Shown: positions 27,552 through 37,317 of the stretch, piece by piece | Layout of the letters: each line of letters opens with the position of its first letter | Numbering within the stretch: position 1 is the stretch's first letter | Assembly: GCF_000235365.1 (NCBI RefSeq) | Contig: NC_016450.1 | Coordinates: 930,001-994,000, forward strand | Length of the DNA stretch: 64,000 bases | Direction of reading: 5' to 3' | Source of the DNA: Eremothecium cymbalariae DBVPG#7215 | Lineage: Eukaryota; Ascomycota; Saccharomycetes; Saccharomycetales; Saccharomycetaceae | Translations under genes and position numbers: made by a program | The notes under the pieces: generated by a model | What the model saw: only the letters and a program-made list of their open reading frames with translations | The model's database searches: none | Told to the model about the DNA's origin: nothing

Positions 27552-27648
27552 GACATTATGGCCGAGAGGTTAAGGCGGGGGACTCGAACTTTTCAATTGA
27601 GGGATCCCTTGGGCTTTGCCCGCGCAGGTTCGAATCCTGCTGATGTCG
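27552..27648 (+). tRNA. tRNA-Ser (anticodon CGA) with a 15-nt intron
   Basis: The acceptor arm GACATTA pairs with TGATGTC, discriminator G. The anticodon loop begins CTCGAA (anticodon CGA). The anticodon stem GGGGA/TCCCT closes only if about 15 nt (CTTTTCAATTGAGGG) after position 37 are removed. This is the place of the intron in S. cerevisiae tRNA-Ser(CGA). A long variable arm (TTGGGCTTTGCCCGC) and the T loop GGTTCGAATCC complete a class II serine tRNA. Family knowledge: this is the single essential SUP61-type gene in S. cerevisiae. Confidence 0.95.
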
Positions 27649-27658
27649 TTTATTTTTT
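27649..27658 (+). terminator. RNA polymerase III terminator of tRNA-Ser
   Basis: TTTATTTTTT follows the tRNA immediately and contains a T6 run, a standard Pol III stop. Confidence 0.8.
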
Positions 27659-27839
27659 CGAATTTTCAAAAGTTCAATGACGGTTACCCGGCCTGTGGAA
27701 TCCTTTCTGAACCTCGAGCTCTGTCAAACAATGACGATGACGAAGATGATGTCTTGAACAGATGAAACACCGCAGTCCATATGGCATATATAGCATAGAC
27801 TCTTTGCTGCATCTGTGTGTGTCAGTGCCCACCCGCATC

Positions 27840-28322
27840 ATGAAAAGAACAAGAACCGCTGGTCGCACCCACTCCACCGTGCCCCCACCTGGGTTCGAGA
27901 ACGTCAAAGAGACGCTTGACGACTTCGACCGCCAACTCAAGGAGTTGCAGACCGACTCCGCCAAGGCCTCGAGGCTCTCAGCGCGTGCCAACGAACCTGC
28001 CTGGCAGGTGTTTCGCATCACCCACGAACGGTCCCGCTACATCTACAACCTATTCTACCGAAGAAAGGCCATCAGCCGGCAGCTGTACCGTTGGCTGCTG
28101 AACAACCGCTACGCAGACAGGCATCTGATCGCCAAGTGGAAAAAAAGAGGCTACGAAAAGCTCTGCTGCATACCGTGCATACAGCAGACAGAAACCCAGT
28201 ATGGCAGCACTTGCATCTGCCGGGTGCCCCGCGCCACGCTGGAGAAGAACAGTGTCGACGGCGTCACCACCTTCAAGAACTGCAGCCACTGCGGGTGCAG
28301 TGGCTGCGCCAGCACCGACTGA
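27840..28322 (+). CDS. BUD31: Bud31/G10 splicing factor
   Basis: The product (160 aa) is Bud31 (G10), a nuclear component of activated spliceosomes. The N-terminal helix PPPGFENVKETLDDFDRQL is followed by RSRYIYNLFYRRKAISRQLYRWLL and the Cys-rich zinc-binding end CCIPCIQQTE, STCICRVPR, CSHCGCSGCASTD. The terminal CASTD equals S. cerevisiae Bud31. The open frame extends 26 codons upstream to another ATG, but the ATG at 27840 (MKRTRTAGRTHS) gives the expected length (157 aa in S. cerevisiae). The gene is clearly more GC-rich than its surroundings. HCM1 downstream matches the chromosome III order. Confidence 0.96.
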   Translation: MKRTRTAGRTHSTVPPPGFENVKETLDDFDRQLKELQTDSAKASRLSARANEPAWQVFRITHERSRYIYNLFYRRKAISRQLYRWLLNNRYADRHLIAKWKKRGYEKLCCIPCIQQTETQYGSTCICRVPRATLEKNSVDGVTTFKNCSHCGCSGCASTD

Positions 28323-28436
28323 AGGCAGCTGGCCTCGACGGAAGGCGAGGCACCGCTTGCCCCGCTTGTGTGATTCGAGGCTGGCAGGCGTCTGTGTGTG
28401 CACGCCATTGTTTCTGGGTTCTTGTTCAGCAGGGAA

Positions 28437-28460
28437 TGCTGCAGGGCATGCCCTGCAGCA
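28437..28460. repeat. 24-bp perfect palindrome
   Basis: The sequence reads the same on both strands with no spacer and is centred on the SphI-type word GCATGC with CTGCAG on each side. It lies between BUD31 and the HCM1 cell-cycle boxes. Confidence 0.95.
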
Positions 28461-28476
28461 GGACCTGCGGACGCGA

Positions 28477-28622
28477 CGCGAAACGAAGCAATTTTGGTGA
28501 AGTTGTAAATTTTTCTGCTAACGCGTATTTTCGTAGTCAACGAAACAAAGGACAAGTAGGGAGGTCAATTTAGTTTTAAACGTTAGCAAGGTTCCTGAAA
28601 CAAAGTGGTTTGGGACGCGAAA
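28477..28622 (+). promoter_or_regulatory. SBF/MBF-type G1/S boxes in the HCM1 promoter
   Basis: Two CGCGAAA words (28477-28483, 28616-28622) match the Swi4-Swi6 cell-cycle box core, and one ACGCGT (28521-28526) matches the Mbp1-Swi6 MluI box. HCM1 is a known G1/S-regulated gene in S. cerevisiae, so conserved SBF/MBF control is likely. Binding itself is inference. Confidence 0.65.
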
Positions 28623-28891
28623 GTGGAGTACCATAGTCTTTTTTATATCAGGTACTTTTTAAGAGAATTATTAGGGTATCCTTTATATAAAGTAAGGGGA
28701 TCTCTCTATCGATCTTTTTAAGTGTGCATCGAAAAAGAAAAGGTACGGGTAATTAATTATAGGCTAATATAGTCAGGAATTCCGTGTAGAGAGGAAGGGA
28801 GTTTTTATATATTGATCAAAAAGTTGATTGAGGATTAGGAAGCGTGAAGCGTGAATAACGAGAGTGGGAGAGAGATAAAAATTGGGCAGGG

Positions 28892-30712
28892 ATGATGGAG
28901 TGCAGCGAAGGAGGGTTGGGTGCCACAGCGTCAAGTCCGTTACCGTTGCGGGCTGATAATTTAGTGTCCTCCGGGGATGAGAATAGGAAGAGGAGGCTTA
29001 GTGTGACGGTAACGGTTGACGAGGTTGGGGTGTGTACCACTTTGACGCCACTGCATTCTTTTTTGGGGGTTGTTGATAAGACGCCTAGACATCATGAGAC
29101 GAAGAGACGGCAGCCTTTGTCGCCTGAACTGTCTTCGCCGCTCCGGCCACCAAAGGGCAAGCGCCAGAAGGTGTTGGTGGATGGGGGCACGCCTGCGTTG
29201 GTGATGGCTTCGGCGACTGGTGCGCGGTCCAGCAGTACGAATACGCTAGAGGAGCTGTTAGAGAATCTTTCTGATGCCGGTAAGATGTCAGCACTGCAGG
29301 ATCCTGGAAAGAAGCCGCCTTACTCGTATGCCATGCTTATCGGGGTTGCGATACTGCAGTCCAAAGAGGGCAAGCTGACGTTATCTCAGATCTATCGTTG
29401 GATCTCTTCACATTTCCCGTATTATAAACTTCGCGACGCAGGTTGGCAGAATAGTATCAGACATAATTTGTCACTTAATGAGGCGTTTGTCAAGGGGGGG
29501 AAATCCTTGGACGGTAAGGGTCACTTCTGGGAGGTGAAGACTGGATGCGAGTGTAAGTTTTTTAAGAACGGTTCTAGTCAACCTGGCCTAGAAATAAGGA
29601 GAAAGTTGCAGTCCGTTAGTGAAACCTTAGATTCGATGGATTTTCCTGTTGCAACACCGTCTTCGGAGCCCGATGTATTTGAACAGTCGGTGAAGCCAAA
29701 AAGTGGTTCTGCGGATGTCAAGAAACATTACAAGTCTGCAGGAAGCTATCACGTATTCAAGAAAAAGTATAGAAACCCGGACACTTCACAAGAAGTAGAG
29801 TACGAATCGGATGGCGCCACAATGGACCCAGAATCACGCGTGGCTTCCTCACCGAACCATGGTGCTCCAAGCTCACCCACGCCGTTTGGTATCCATGGGT
29901 TCGAGCAATCAACGACTACAACCCATGCTGCTGACAGAGATGCTTTCATAGATGAGGACAGCTTCCCCAATGCACAATCCAGTTATCGATCTTACCATCA
30001 AAATACAACCTGCTGTAACGAATCTAAATATTCCGACTACACTCCAAGCCTGAAAAGAGCACACACAACAATAGGCTTACTTAGAGGCGATGGGAACTTC
30101 GAGGAGTCTCCTATAGATGAACTGGCTTCATCGCCACTCTTGAGACGATACACCTGTTCCTTCAACACCTGTTTCGAACCCACATCGCCCCACGACAAGT
30201 CAGACGGTAGTGATCCTCTAGTGGCAAACCCCATGCTACATCCTGACCTATTGAAAACACCAAGATCCAAAGATATATCCAACATAACTTTCAAAACTCC
30301 ATTGGGTGGGCGCACGCCTCGTGATAACTTAACTTCAGCTGGTAAATTACAAACTCCATTTTTCGATGATTTTTTTGGCTCTCCCCTCGTTATGAAACCC
30401 TCTGGTACACCAATAGTGTGCATTGATGATTGCATAGCGGACGAAGATAGGCGTATTGAATTTAGATCACCCAGAAAACTACTTGCATCGTCGTCTGCTT
30501 CCAGGGGCGTGCAACGTGGTAATAAAATATTTGAAAGCTCAAGGATATCAAGCAACGCCTTGTTTGGCGTGGATGTGTGCTCCGTATGGAAACGTGCTGT
30601 GAAAAGCTTCGAGAATGAACAGAGACTTGAAGATGATGCTCAGCAGCCAAAGTTGGACATACCCTTCCAGATAACAACGGAAAAGGAGAAGGTGGATAAG
30701 ATCAAGGATTAA
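28892..30712 (+). CDS. HCM1: forkhead transcription factor Hcm1
   Basis: The product (606 aa) is the S-phase forkhead activator of chromosome-segregation genes. The DNA-binding domain (about residues 140-235) reads [33 protein letters not shown] and [16 protein letters not shown], including the recognition helix NSIRHNLSL, then GKGHFWEV. N- and C-terminal parts are disordered with many S/T-P sites (for example RTPRD, TPFFDD, SPRKL) suited to CDK phosphorylation. Length is close to S. cerevisiae Hcm1 (564 aa). The start is ATG-ATG at 28892. The gene order BUD31-HCM1-RAD18 is conserved. Confidence 0.95.
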   Translation: MMECSEGGLGATASSPLPLRADNLVSSGDENRKRRLSVTVTVDEVGVCTTLTPLHSFLGVVDKTPRHHETKRRQPLSPELSSPLRPPKGKRQKVLVDGGTPALVMASATGARSSSTNTLEELLENLSDAGKMSALQDPGKKPPYSYAMLIGVAILQSKEGKLTLSQIYRWISSHFPYYKLRDAGWQNSIRHNLSLNEAFVKGGKSLDGKGHFWEVKTGCECKFFKNGSSQPGLEIRRKLQSVSETLDSMDFPVATPSSEPDVFEQSVKPKSGSADVKKHYKSAGSYHVFKKKYRNPDTSQEVEYESDGATMDPESRVASSPNHGAPSSPTPFGIHGFEQSTTTTHAADRDAFIDEDSFPNAQSSYRSYHQNTTCCNESKYSDYTPSLKRAHTTIGLLRGDGNFEESPIDELASSPLLRRYTCSFNTCFEPTSPHDKSDGSDPLVANPMLHPDLLKTPRSKDISNITFKTPLGGRTPRDNLTSAGKLQTPFFDDFFGSPLVMKPSGTPIVCIDDCIADEDRRIEFRSPRKLLASSSASRGVQRGNKIFESSRISSNALFGVDVCSVWKRAVKSFENEQRLEDDAQQPKLDIPFQITTEKEKVDKIKD

Positions 30713-31217
30713 CAGCTCCAAAGTAGCATGCAAACTTGGGTTTTTCGGGAATGTTTTGTCTTCTGGTATCTATGGTAGAATAAATGGAATGGATAGAAAG
30801 TGTAATTATTATTTAAAGGAATGGGCTCCTTTATATTTGCGGGTTTTGTTATTTTTTAGGTTATTTTTTTCTATTTCAGGATAATGTTTGTAACTATCAA
30901 TTCACTACTATTACTATCGTTTACGATTCTGGATATGTAATATTACGGACAGTTTAATATATAGTAAAAGATAATTGTTTGCTATGCTAAAGATACAGCC
31001 CCAATAAGGAGATTCTCTTGTTGTTTTGGCTAGATTAACTGTTTGTTGAAGTTTACTTTCCTTCCATGTCCGCTCATATAACAAAATATTTTACCGTACT
31101 TCAGGCAAAATTATAATATGTAAAATAAGCCATTTATTTCATTTCATTTAAGTAGCGAGGGAATCATATTAAATTAAAAAAGCTAAAAGCGATAAACCCT
31201 CTGGAGTTTTGGTAGGT
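30713..31217. other. intergenic region between HCM1 and RAD18
   Basis: About 500 bp of AT-rich DNA with T and A runs. It carries the HCM1 3' end and the RAD18 promoter; nothing else is recognised. Confidence 0.6.
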
Positions 31218-32615
31218 ATGACAACGGCTAAGTTAGATGCAGAAGTCTCCAATCCGAGTGATTTTCAAGGTACTTTGATTCCAGAGATCGCTGATATTGA
31301 CAGTTTGCTAAGATGCCATATTTGTAAGGAATTTTTACAAACACCTGTTCTAGGTCATTGCGGGCATACTTTTTGTTCCCTGTGCATACGTACTTATCTG
31401 AACAAGGAGGCCAGATGTCCTCTATGCTTGGTCGAGCTAAGGCAGAATATGTTACAAAAGGAGTTTTTATTGGGTGAAATAGTTGCTAGTTACAGTAGAA
31501 TCAGAGGTCGAATGTTAGAAAATCTTGATAATAGGCATGCCAAACGTCCTGCCCAACAGGTTGCCAAAAGTTCTGCATCTAAAATTGAAATTATATCAGA
31601 CGATGACATACAAATATTAGATAGCGGGCAATCTTCATTTGACATGAAACGCTCAGCACCTGTAACCACAGAGTTCGAAGTTATCTCTAAGAGGCCAAGG
31701 GCCAAAAAAAATGGTATTCAATCACTGCTGAGCAGGAAATCAAAGATCAGAGATAATACTGTTGAATGTCCAATTTGCAACAAGTCATTCTCGAAGGATT
31801 TTCTTGAACGCACCCATTTAGATGAGTGTTTAACAATGGAAACGTTGCATGAAGATAGTGTGGCCATTGATATACCCCAAAGTACTGTCCAGTGTGTCCC
31901 CGAAGAACAGAGAATACCTGAGTCCAATTGTGATTCTAGTAACTCGGGATCATCATCTCCTGTAGTGGCTGGATTAGAACATCAGAAGACTCCACCAACA
32001 ATGGAAGATATTACCTCTCATACAAATTTGTACCTAGAATCGGGCTTAAGAGATACTAAGCCACGGCTCCCAAAACTGCACTTTGGTTCCCTGAGTACCA
32101 ACCAACTGAAGCAGAAATTGTCTGAACTTAACTTGCCTAATACAGGTTCCAAACAACAGATGATTAACAGATATAATCATTATGAGCTTTTATGGAATAG
32201 TAACTTTTTAGATTCGATCCAACCTGTTTCTGAACTAGAATTGAGAAAGAACCTTGCTAATTGGGAGTCTACTCATAATACAGATAATTACGGATCCAAC
32301 TGTAACAATTTTGGAATTGCAGACCTTTTAAGAAGCAATTTAAACCACAACTTAACGGCGTCAACCCTTTTGAAATCGTTCAAATCTGACAGATTTGACA
32401 AGGCTGCTTGGATCAAATTGTTCAGCAAAGAATTCAATAAACTAATTCGTGAAGCTAGAAAAGGTCTTAACAAACAGAAGGAACAGAAGTTGAACACACC
32501 TGAAGTGGTCAGTTCAACTGAGGCCGCAGAAGAAGCTGGTACCAAATGCAACGAACTGGCACTCCGAGATACCAAGAGCCAATTACCTGGTTCTTGCCCG
32601 AGCAAGGATTTATAA
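31218..32615 (+). CDS. RAD18: E3 ubiquitin ligase Rad18
   Basis: The product (465 aa) ubiquitinates PCNA with Rad6 in post-replication repair. The RING finger uses C33, C36, C48, H50, C53, C56, C67 and C70 (CHIC...CGHTFCSLC...CPLC). A Rad18-type zinc finger is C184-x2-C187...H200-x3-C204. A SAP domain (LSTNQLKQKLSELNLPNTGSKQQMINRYNHY) lies at about 286-320. The Rad6-binding region (WIKLFSKEFNKLIREARK) follows near 395-415. The open frame includes an upstream TTG; I chose the first ATG at 31218. Length is close to S. cerevisiae (487 aa), and position after HCM1 is conserved. Confidence 0.95.
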   Translation: MTTAKLDAEVSNPSDFQGTLIPEIADIDSLLRCHICKEFLQTPVLGHCGHTFCSLCIRTYLNKEARCPLCLVELRQNMLQKEFLLGEIVASYSRIRGRMLENLDNRHAKRPAQQVAKSSASKIEIISDDDIQILDSGQSSFDMKRSAPVTTEFEVISKRPRAKKNGIQSLLSRKSKIRDNTVECPICNKSFSKDFLERTHLDECLTMETLHEDSVAIDIPQSTVQCVPEEQRIPESNCDSSNSGSSSPVVAGLEHQKTPPTMEDITSHTNLYLESGLRDTKPRLPKLHFGSLSTNQLKQKLSELNLPNTGSKQQMINRYNHYELLWNSNFLDSIQPVSELELRKNLANWESTHNTDNYGSNCNNFGIADLLRSNLNHNLTASTLLKSFKSDRFDKAAWIKLFSKEFNKLIREARKGLNKQKEQKLNTPEVVSSTEAAEEAGTKCNELALRDTKSQLPGSCPSKDL

Positions 32616-32809
32616 CTAACTACTTAGTTTTCACTAATAAAGAGATCAAAATTCATTTGATAGAAAGAATGATAATTTACGACACACTATAAATATAATA
32701 TTTATTTAACTCTACGATTTTTAGCATGTACAACGAAGCTGATAATTTACACGATATTGGTAAGGACGGATAATTATTAGCTGCCCTATTGGTTCTGAAT
32801 AAACTAAAA

Positions 32810-35785
32810 TTATAACTCATCATGTTCCAATGCAGCAGCTGAGGTTTCGACTACCCTTTCGGTGACAAAAACCGTTTCTTTTACTATTTCCTTCACAGTA
32901 ATTACTTCTATACTAGAAGCAGAATCGAGTTCTACTGATGGAAGCGATGAATTTTCAGTAACGGTTGTTGTCACGGTATTCACCATCTTGTGGGTTTCAA
33001 GATTAGAAGATGAACCTTTAACATAGTTGGCCATCTCAGAAACAGCATGTAATATTCCTTTGCGACTAGTTTGTTCACTCGAATCTATAGCTTCATATGA
33101 TGAGGTTTCCTTGAAATCTTTTACGAAATCTGAATTGCCATTAGAAGATGGAAGAGATATGGGTTTTATTTCTGTGGATTCATCAACCGGTGTAATAACC
33201 AAGAACTTCTCCTCAAGATCAATCATTTGGTCTTGAGATCCATAATCTTTGTCTTTTGGTGGGGTAGAGGCATCTGCATGACTAGATGTTTCCTTTGAAC
33301 TCGATAAAATGAACGTTTCAAAATCAACCTTATCAGCTGTGGAGGATAGTATTTCTGGATTCAGGGTGGTTTCACTATTGACTATCGTCAATGAAGATTT
33401 GAAGGATGCTAGATCAGCCAAGATTTTGCTGCCATGTTCTATATCCTTATTTTCCTGTTCTTCTTCTGCGACTTCATTATCCTGCGTAAAAGTTGGGTTA
33501 TTATTATTATTATTGGAGGATATCTCGTCCATAAATCCAACAGAGTAATCGTCCAATATACCGGATACATTTATTACGGCGCTCGGTATTATAATTTGTC
33601 CCCCAAAATTCTCTCTTTTGGTAGCCAATGGAACCTTATTAGTTAATGTCGTTAGTTTGTTAACAGAAGATCCTGTGGGAATGATATTGGTAGAGTTGGT
33701 TATTAAATTAAAAGACGCGGTAGTTTGATCAGCTATATCTAGATCGGATTCCAATTCAGCCAACAAACTTAACCTGCCGCTGACAGGCATTGATGCCCCA
33801 GAACTTTCAGAAGCACTACTGGTGAATATTGAATTTTCCGGTGCCAGATTGATTTTAGAATAGTTAGCCTCAATACCCAAGTACTGATCATTACTAGTAG
33901 CAGTTGTAGGAATATCTTTATCAACGCTCTGTGGATCATTATGAGTAGAATAAGTTAGCGTAAATTCTTTAGAATCCGAATCATCGGAGGAAGAGATCCT
34001 GTCCCTAATTGACTCGATCAACAGGCTGGGTTTTGTAGCAATAGGAGAAGCTAATTCAATTGATTTAGAAGATAGAGACTCAAGTGCTATTTCATGAATA
34101 TCTTTTGAACCTTTATTAGCAGAAGATTCAAGTTGAAGAGTTAGCCGCTGAGCCGCACGAGTCAAAACATATGCCCCCTCATTTAAGTTTGTAGTTGTAT
34201 CAGAACTGGCTACATGGCTTTCAGTGGTTGAGACATGAGTACCTTCGCTTTTACTAATTGATAATGATTCTAAACCATATGAATCAAACTGGACAGGTTC
34301 TTCATAATTATTCGATTTTGAAGAAGCAACTATATTAGAGGAAACATAATTTATATTTCCTGAATGTGATACCCCGCTTACTATGTCAAAAGTTTCTTGT
34401 GACTCACTATACAAAATGTCAGTAGCTGTTGCTTCTAGCTCGTATATCTGGGAGGTTGTTAAAGGGATATCTAGAGTGGACAGACGTACTTCCGTTAACC
34501 AGTCATTCGTATTAACAAATGAGTGTTCAGTATTGAGTGGTTCAGTTTTTGAGGTGATAACATCACCAACCAATGTTTTTTGAGGTTGAAAGAAATCATT
34601 GAAGAAAGCATTTCCACTGTTTGAATCCCTGTTCCATAATTTGCGAACAGAACCGTAAGCCTTCATATGTAAGTCATGCTTGTAGGAAGTTTGAATCAAT
34701 AGAGCGAGGATCACAACCAACAAGAAATTCACAATTATCTTGTAGAGTTTCTCCCAAACAGAAGTTCTCGTTGCAAAATCATCTGGAATTTGTACAATGT
34801 GTATAGTATTTGCAGCAGACACGCTTATCAATAATTTGCTGTCCGGAGAGAATGAGACTCTAGTTACCGCAAAAGTATGAACCTGCTTAAAAAACTTACC
34901 TACGGAGAAGCTTTTTAGCTTGATAATAGCAACAGAATTATCACTACCAGCAAGCACTGCTAACTGGCCCTTTGGATCAACATCCATAGAAGTAACACTC
35001 TTGAACTTTTTTGTCACAATCTTCGTCTTCAAAATCGAGGTGTTGCCCTTCTTCAAACTAATCTTGATCAAAGCAACACCAGAACTCTTTTTCAAAGAGG
35101 CAGCAATCAAAATAGTATCCTCACCAATAAACCTAATCTTGGACAAATTTAAATTTCTGTCAAAATCCGTCTTCCTCACAATGAAGTTCCCAGTCACAAT
35201 AGAGATTACTTCCAATGTCGAAGATGTAATATACGCTAACACCTTACCATCAGAAGAAAAATGTAGGTCTTTGACATCATTACCAGTTTCTACCTCATAA
35301 GTCTCCCTCAAATTCGTAGGATTCACAATCCTTATTATCGTTGGTACCACAGATGATGCAATAGCCGCAACCGTCCCATCTTGAGACATATACAACAATT
35401 TCGTATAATCTTCGGGATTATCCGACCGGTTCAAATCAATCGCTCCAACAAACCTCAAATGCTCATTCTCATACACAAACTTCCTCAAATGATGATTAGG
35501 AAGCCCCGACTTAATTTTTTGAGAGTTCTCGTTGCACCCCATCAAAATAATATCCTGAGCCACATCTAAAGTCGTGGGAGAATCATCGTTTTCATTCAAC
35601 GTCAATTCCCTAAACCTCTTTACAATTTTCTTCTTCTGAAAGTTAAGCTGCAAAGCAGTCAACTTATTAGGTATCCCATTATTGCCCTCGCCACCACCAC
35701 CAGTGACTAGTAGAGTCGTATTATTAAGGAACCTGGCTCCATATACCGGGTAACCAACATTATACAACGTAGATTGCAACTTCAT
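32810..35785 (-). CDS. SEC12: Sec12/Sed4-type ER membrane WD40 protein, ends in HDEL
   Basis: The product (991 aa) is the single representative of the SEC12/SED4 pair. Sec12 is the guanine-nucleotide exchange factor that loads Sar1 to start COPII vesicles at the ER. Residues 1-345 are a cytosolic WD40-like beta-propeller (LVTGGGGEGNNGIPNKLTAL is the Sec12 K-loop region). One membrane segment follows at about 347-367 (IIVNFLLVVILALLIQ). The luminal part of about 620 residues is Ser/Thr-rich, and the last four residues are HDEL, the ER retrieval signal. The long luminal region is like Sed4; the loop suggests exchange activity like Sec12. A GTG lies three codons upstream; the ATG at 35785 is preferred. 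Confidence 0.9.
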   Translation of the reverse strand: MKLQSTLYNVGYPVYGARFLNNTTLLVTGGGGEGNNGIPNKLTALQLNFQKKKIVKRFRELTLNENDDSPTTLDVAQDIILMGCNENSQKIKSGLPNHHLRKFVYENEHLRFVGAIDLNRSDNPEDYTKLLYMSQDGTVAAIASSVVPTIIRIVNPTNLRETYEVETGNDVKDLHFSSDGKVLAYITSSTLEVISIVTGNFIVRKTDFDRNLNLSKIRFIGEDTILIAASLKKSSGVALIKISLKKGNTSILKTKIVTKKFKSVTSMDVDPKGQLAVLAGSDNSVAIIKLKSFSVGKFFKQVHTFAVTRVSFSPDSKLLISVSAANTIHIVQIPDDFATRTSVWEKLYKIIVNFLLVVILALLIQTSYKHDLHMKAYGSVRKLWNRDSNSGNAFFNDFFQPQKTLVGDVITSKTEPLNTEHSFVNTNDWLTEVRLSTLDIPLTTSQIYELEATATDILYSESQETFDIVSGVSHSGNINYVSSNIVASSKSNNYEEPVQFDSYGLESLSISKSEGTHVSTTESHVASSDTTTNLNEGAYVLTRAAQRLTLQLESSANKGSKDIHEIALESLSSKSIELASPIATKPSLLIESIRDRISSSDDSDSKEFTLTYSTHNDPQSVDKDIPTTATSNDQYLGIEANYSKINLAPENSIFTSSASESSGASMPVSGRLSLLAELESDLDIADQTTASFNLITNSTNIIPTGSSVNKLTTLTNKVPLATKRENFGGQIIIPSAVINVSGILDDYSVGFMDEISSNNNNNNPTFTQDNEVAEEEQENKDIEHGSKILADLASFKSSLTIVNSETTLNPEILSSTADKVDFETFILSSSKETSSHADASTPPKDKDYGSQDQMIDLEEKFLVITPVDESTEIKPISLPSSNGNSDFVKDFKETSSYEAIDSSEQTSRKGILHAVSEMANYVKGSSSNLETHKMVNTVTTTVTENSSLPSVELDSASSIEVITVKEIVKETVFVTERVVETSAAALEHDEL

Positions 35786-36106
35786 CGAACCCACTACTAT
35801 CTAAAATTCCTTAAAGATATTCCACAGACCCCCAAGTACACAAGCAGCTTCTTGTGAACGCGTTACCACTTTCTGAATCTATTTCGCAACCAACTCTTTT
35901 GTTTGTGTCTTCAGAGTTGTGTGTGTTCTTTGGAAACTTTAGGAAGGGAAATCCTTAAAACCAAAATTTGATTTTTCCCTTTAGAGAAAATTGGAAAATT
36001 GAGACTACGTTCGATGAGCTGGGGCAGGTAGAAAGCTTAAGTTAATGTGTTTGCTACCATCTTATTGAATTGTGCTGAGAGGGGTTTACCAGTGTGTTGA
36101 ACCGCC
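35786..36106. promoter_or_regulatory. divergent promoter SEC12/BUD17
   Basis: About 320 bp separate two divergent starts. It has T/A-rich stretches (35960-36000) but no recognised factor site. Confidence 0.5.
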
Positions 36107-37033
36107 ATGCCTCTGGGAAAGAAGGTTCTCTCTATACAGTCTCATGTTGTGCATGGGTATGTGGGAAACAAGGCAGCTACGTTCCCTTTGCAGTACCGGG
36201 GTTGGGATGTCGATGCATTGAATACAGTTGAGTTCAGCAATCATCCTGGGAATGGGAAGTTTTCAGGGTTCAAGGCCACGGGGGATGACTTGAGGGATAT
36301 TATTGGCAAGGGACTTTTGGATGGACTGGGGATTAAGTATGATGCGGTTTTGTTGGGTTACCTGCCAGATGCGGACGGTCTACAAGGTGTGGCAGAACTG
36401 GTGGCAAAGCTGCGGACGCAAGATGCGAACTTGATCTGGGTAGTAGATCCTGTGTTGGGGGACAATGGTGTGTTATATATGCCGTTGGAGCTAGTTCCAG
36501 TGTACAAGAATATGCTTAAGCATGGCGATGTAACCTTAACGACACCCAACCAATTTGAAATGGAGCTTTTAACAGATTTGCACATTGTTGATTCTGGTGC
36601 ACTACTCAGAAGCATCGAAACGTTTCATATGCTATATCCAAAAGTTCAAAATCTTGTCGTCACCAGCTTGCAATTAAGGGATATCCCGGAGAGTAGCTTT
36701 GTGGTTGCATGTAGCGATTTCAAAACCACTCACTGCTTCAAGGTGCCAAAGATCGATGTCAGCTTTTCCGGCAGTGGCGATTTTCTCTCTGCAATGCTAC
36801 TGCACATGCTTAAAGACGGTTATAAATTACCAGAGGCCACCAACAAGGCCCTTACCCTAGTTGACAAGGTATTACGCTGGACCTTCGAGTTGGCCATGCG
36901 GGATCACAACCCCAGTCCACACAGCCCACACAATCCACAAACTTCGCCAAAAACCTGCGAACTCAGGCTAATAGAATCGAGACACTTGCTCAGAGATCCT
37001 GTAGAGCCCAAATTCACCTACACCACTCTGTAA
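36107..37033 (+). CDS. BUD17: pyridoxal kinase family protein
   Basis: The product (308 aa) is a ribokinase-superfamily pyridoxal kinase that would phosphorylate vitamin B6 in the cytosol. Conserved blocks are SIQSHVVHGYVGNKAATFPLQ, NTVEFSNHPG, DPVLGDNGVLYMP, TPNQFEMELLT and the anion-hole/catalytic FSGSGDFLSAML. S. cerevisiae has BUD16 and BUD17. The place beside SEC12 matches BUD17 (YNR027W), so I use that name. Kinase activity follows from the family and is not shown here. Confidence 0.9.
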   Translation: MPLGKKVLSIQSHVVHGYVGNKAATFPLQYRGWDVDALNTVEFSNHPGNGKFSGFKATGDDLRDIIGKGLLDGLGIKYDAVLLGYLPDADGLQGVAELVAKLRTQDANLIWVVDPVLGDNGVLYMPLELVPVYKNMLKHGDVTLTTPNQFEMELLTDLHIVDSGALLRSIETFHMLYPKVQNLVVTSLQLRDIPESSFVVACSDFKTTHCFKVPKIDVSFSGSGDFLSAMLLHMLKDGYKLPEATNKALTLVDKVLRWTFELAMRDHNPSPHSPHNPQTSPKTCELRLIESRHLLRDPVEPKFTYTTL

Positions 37034-37317
37034 CTGTATAGATCCCGTCCATCCGTCGCTCTTCAATGCAACGTTCACAGATTATATAATAATGACGTAT
37101 TGAATGACTTCTTAAAAAAGGAAAGTTGATCTTTTTATTAGTAGAGGTACAGCTGCCTTAATTAAAGCAGGTTTATACATCCTTAACAGTGGTTCCGGTC
37201 GCTTGTGCAACACGGAGATCTTATAGGTTATCGATAAAATAGAGGATTAATCGAGTGTCAGGTAGTGAAGTTAGATTCCGATTCAAAAGTCCTTCGGATT
37301 AATTTTGTGTAATAACT

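Larger units (their letters stand above)
28323..28891 (+). promoter_or_regulatory. HCM1 upstream region
   Basis: About 570 bp separate BUD31 from HCM1. It contains a 24-bp perfect palindrome (28437-28460) and, within 150 bp of it, three cell-cycle-box words: CGCGAAA at 28477-28483, ACGCGT at 28521-28526 and CGCGAAA at 28616-28622. No further gene is seen. Confidence 0.65.

Noticed and set aside
28091..28573. 160-codon ORF overlapping BUD31
   Set aside because: It is another frame of BUD31 in GC-rich DNA; BUD31 itself is clearly conserved.
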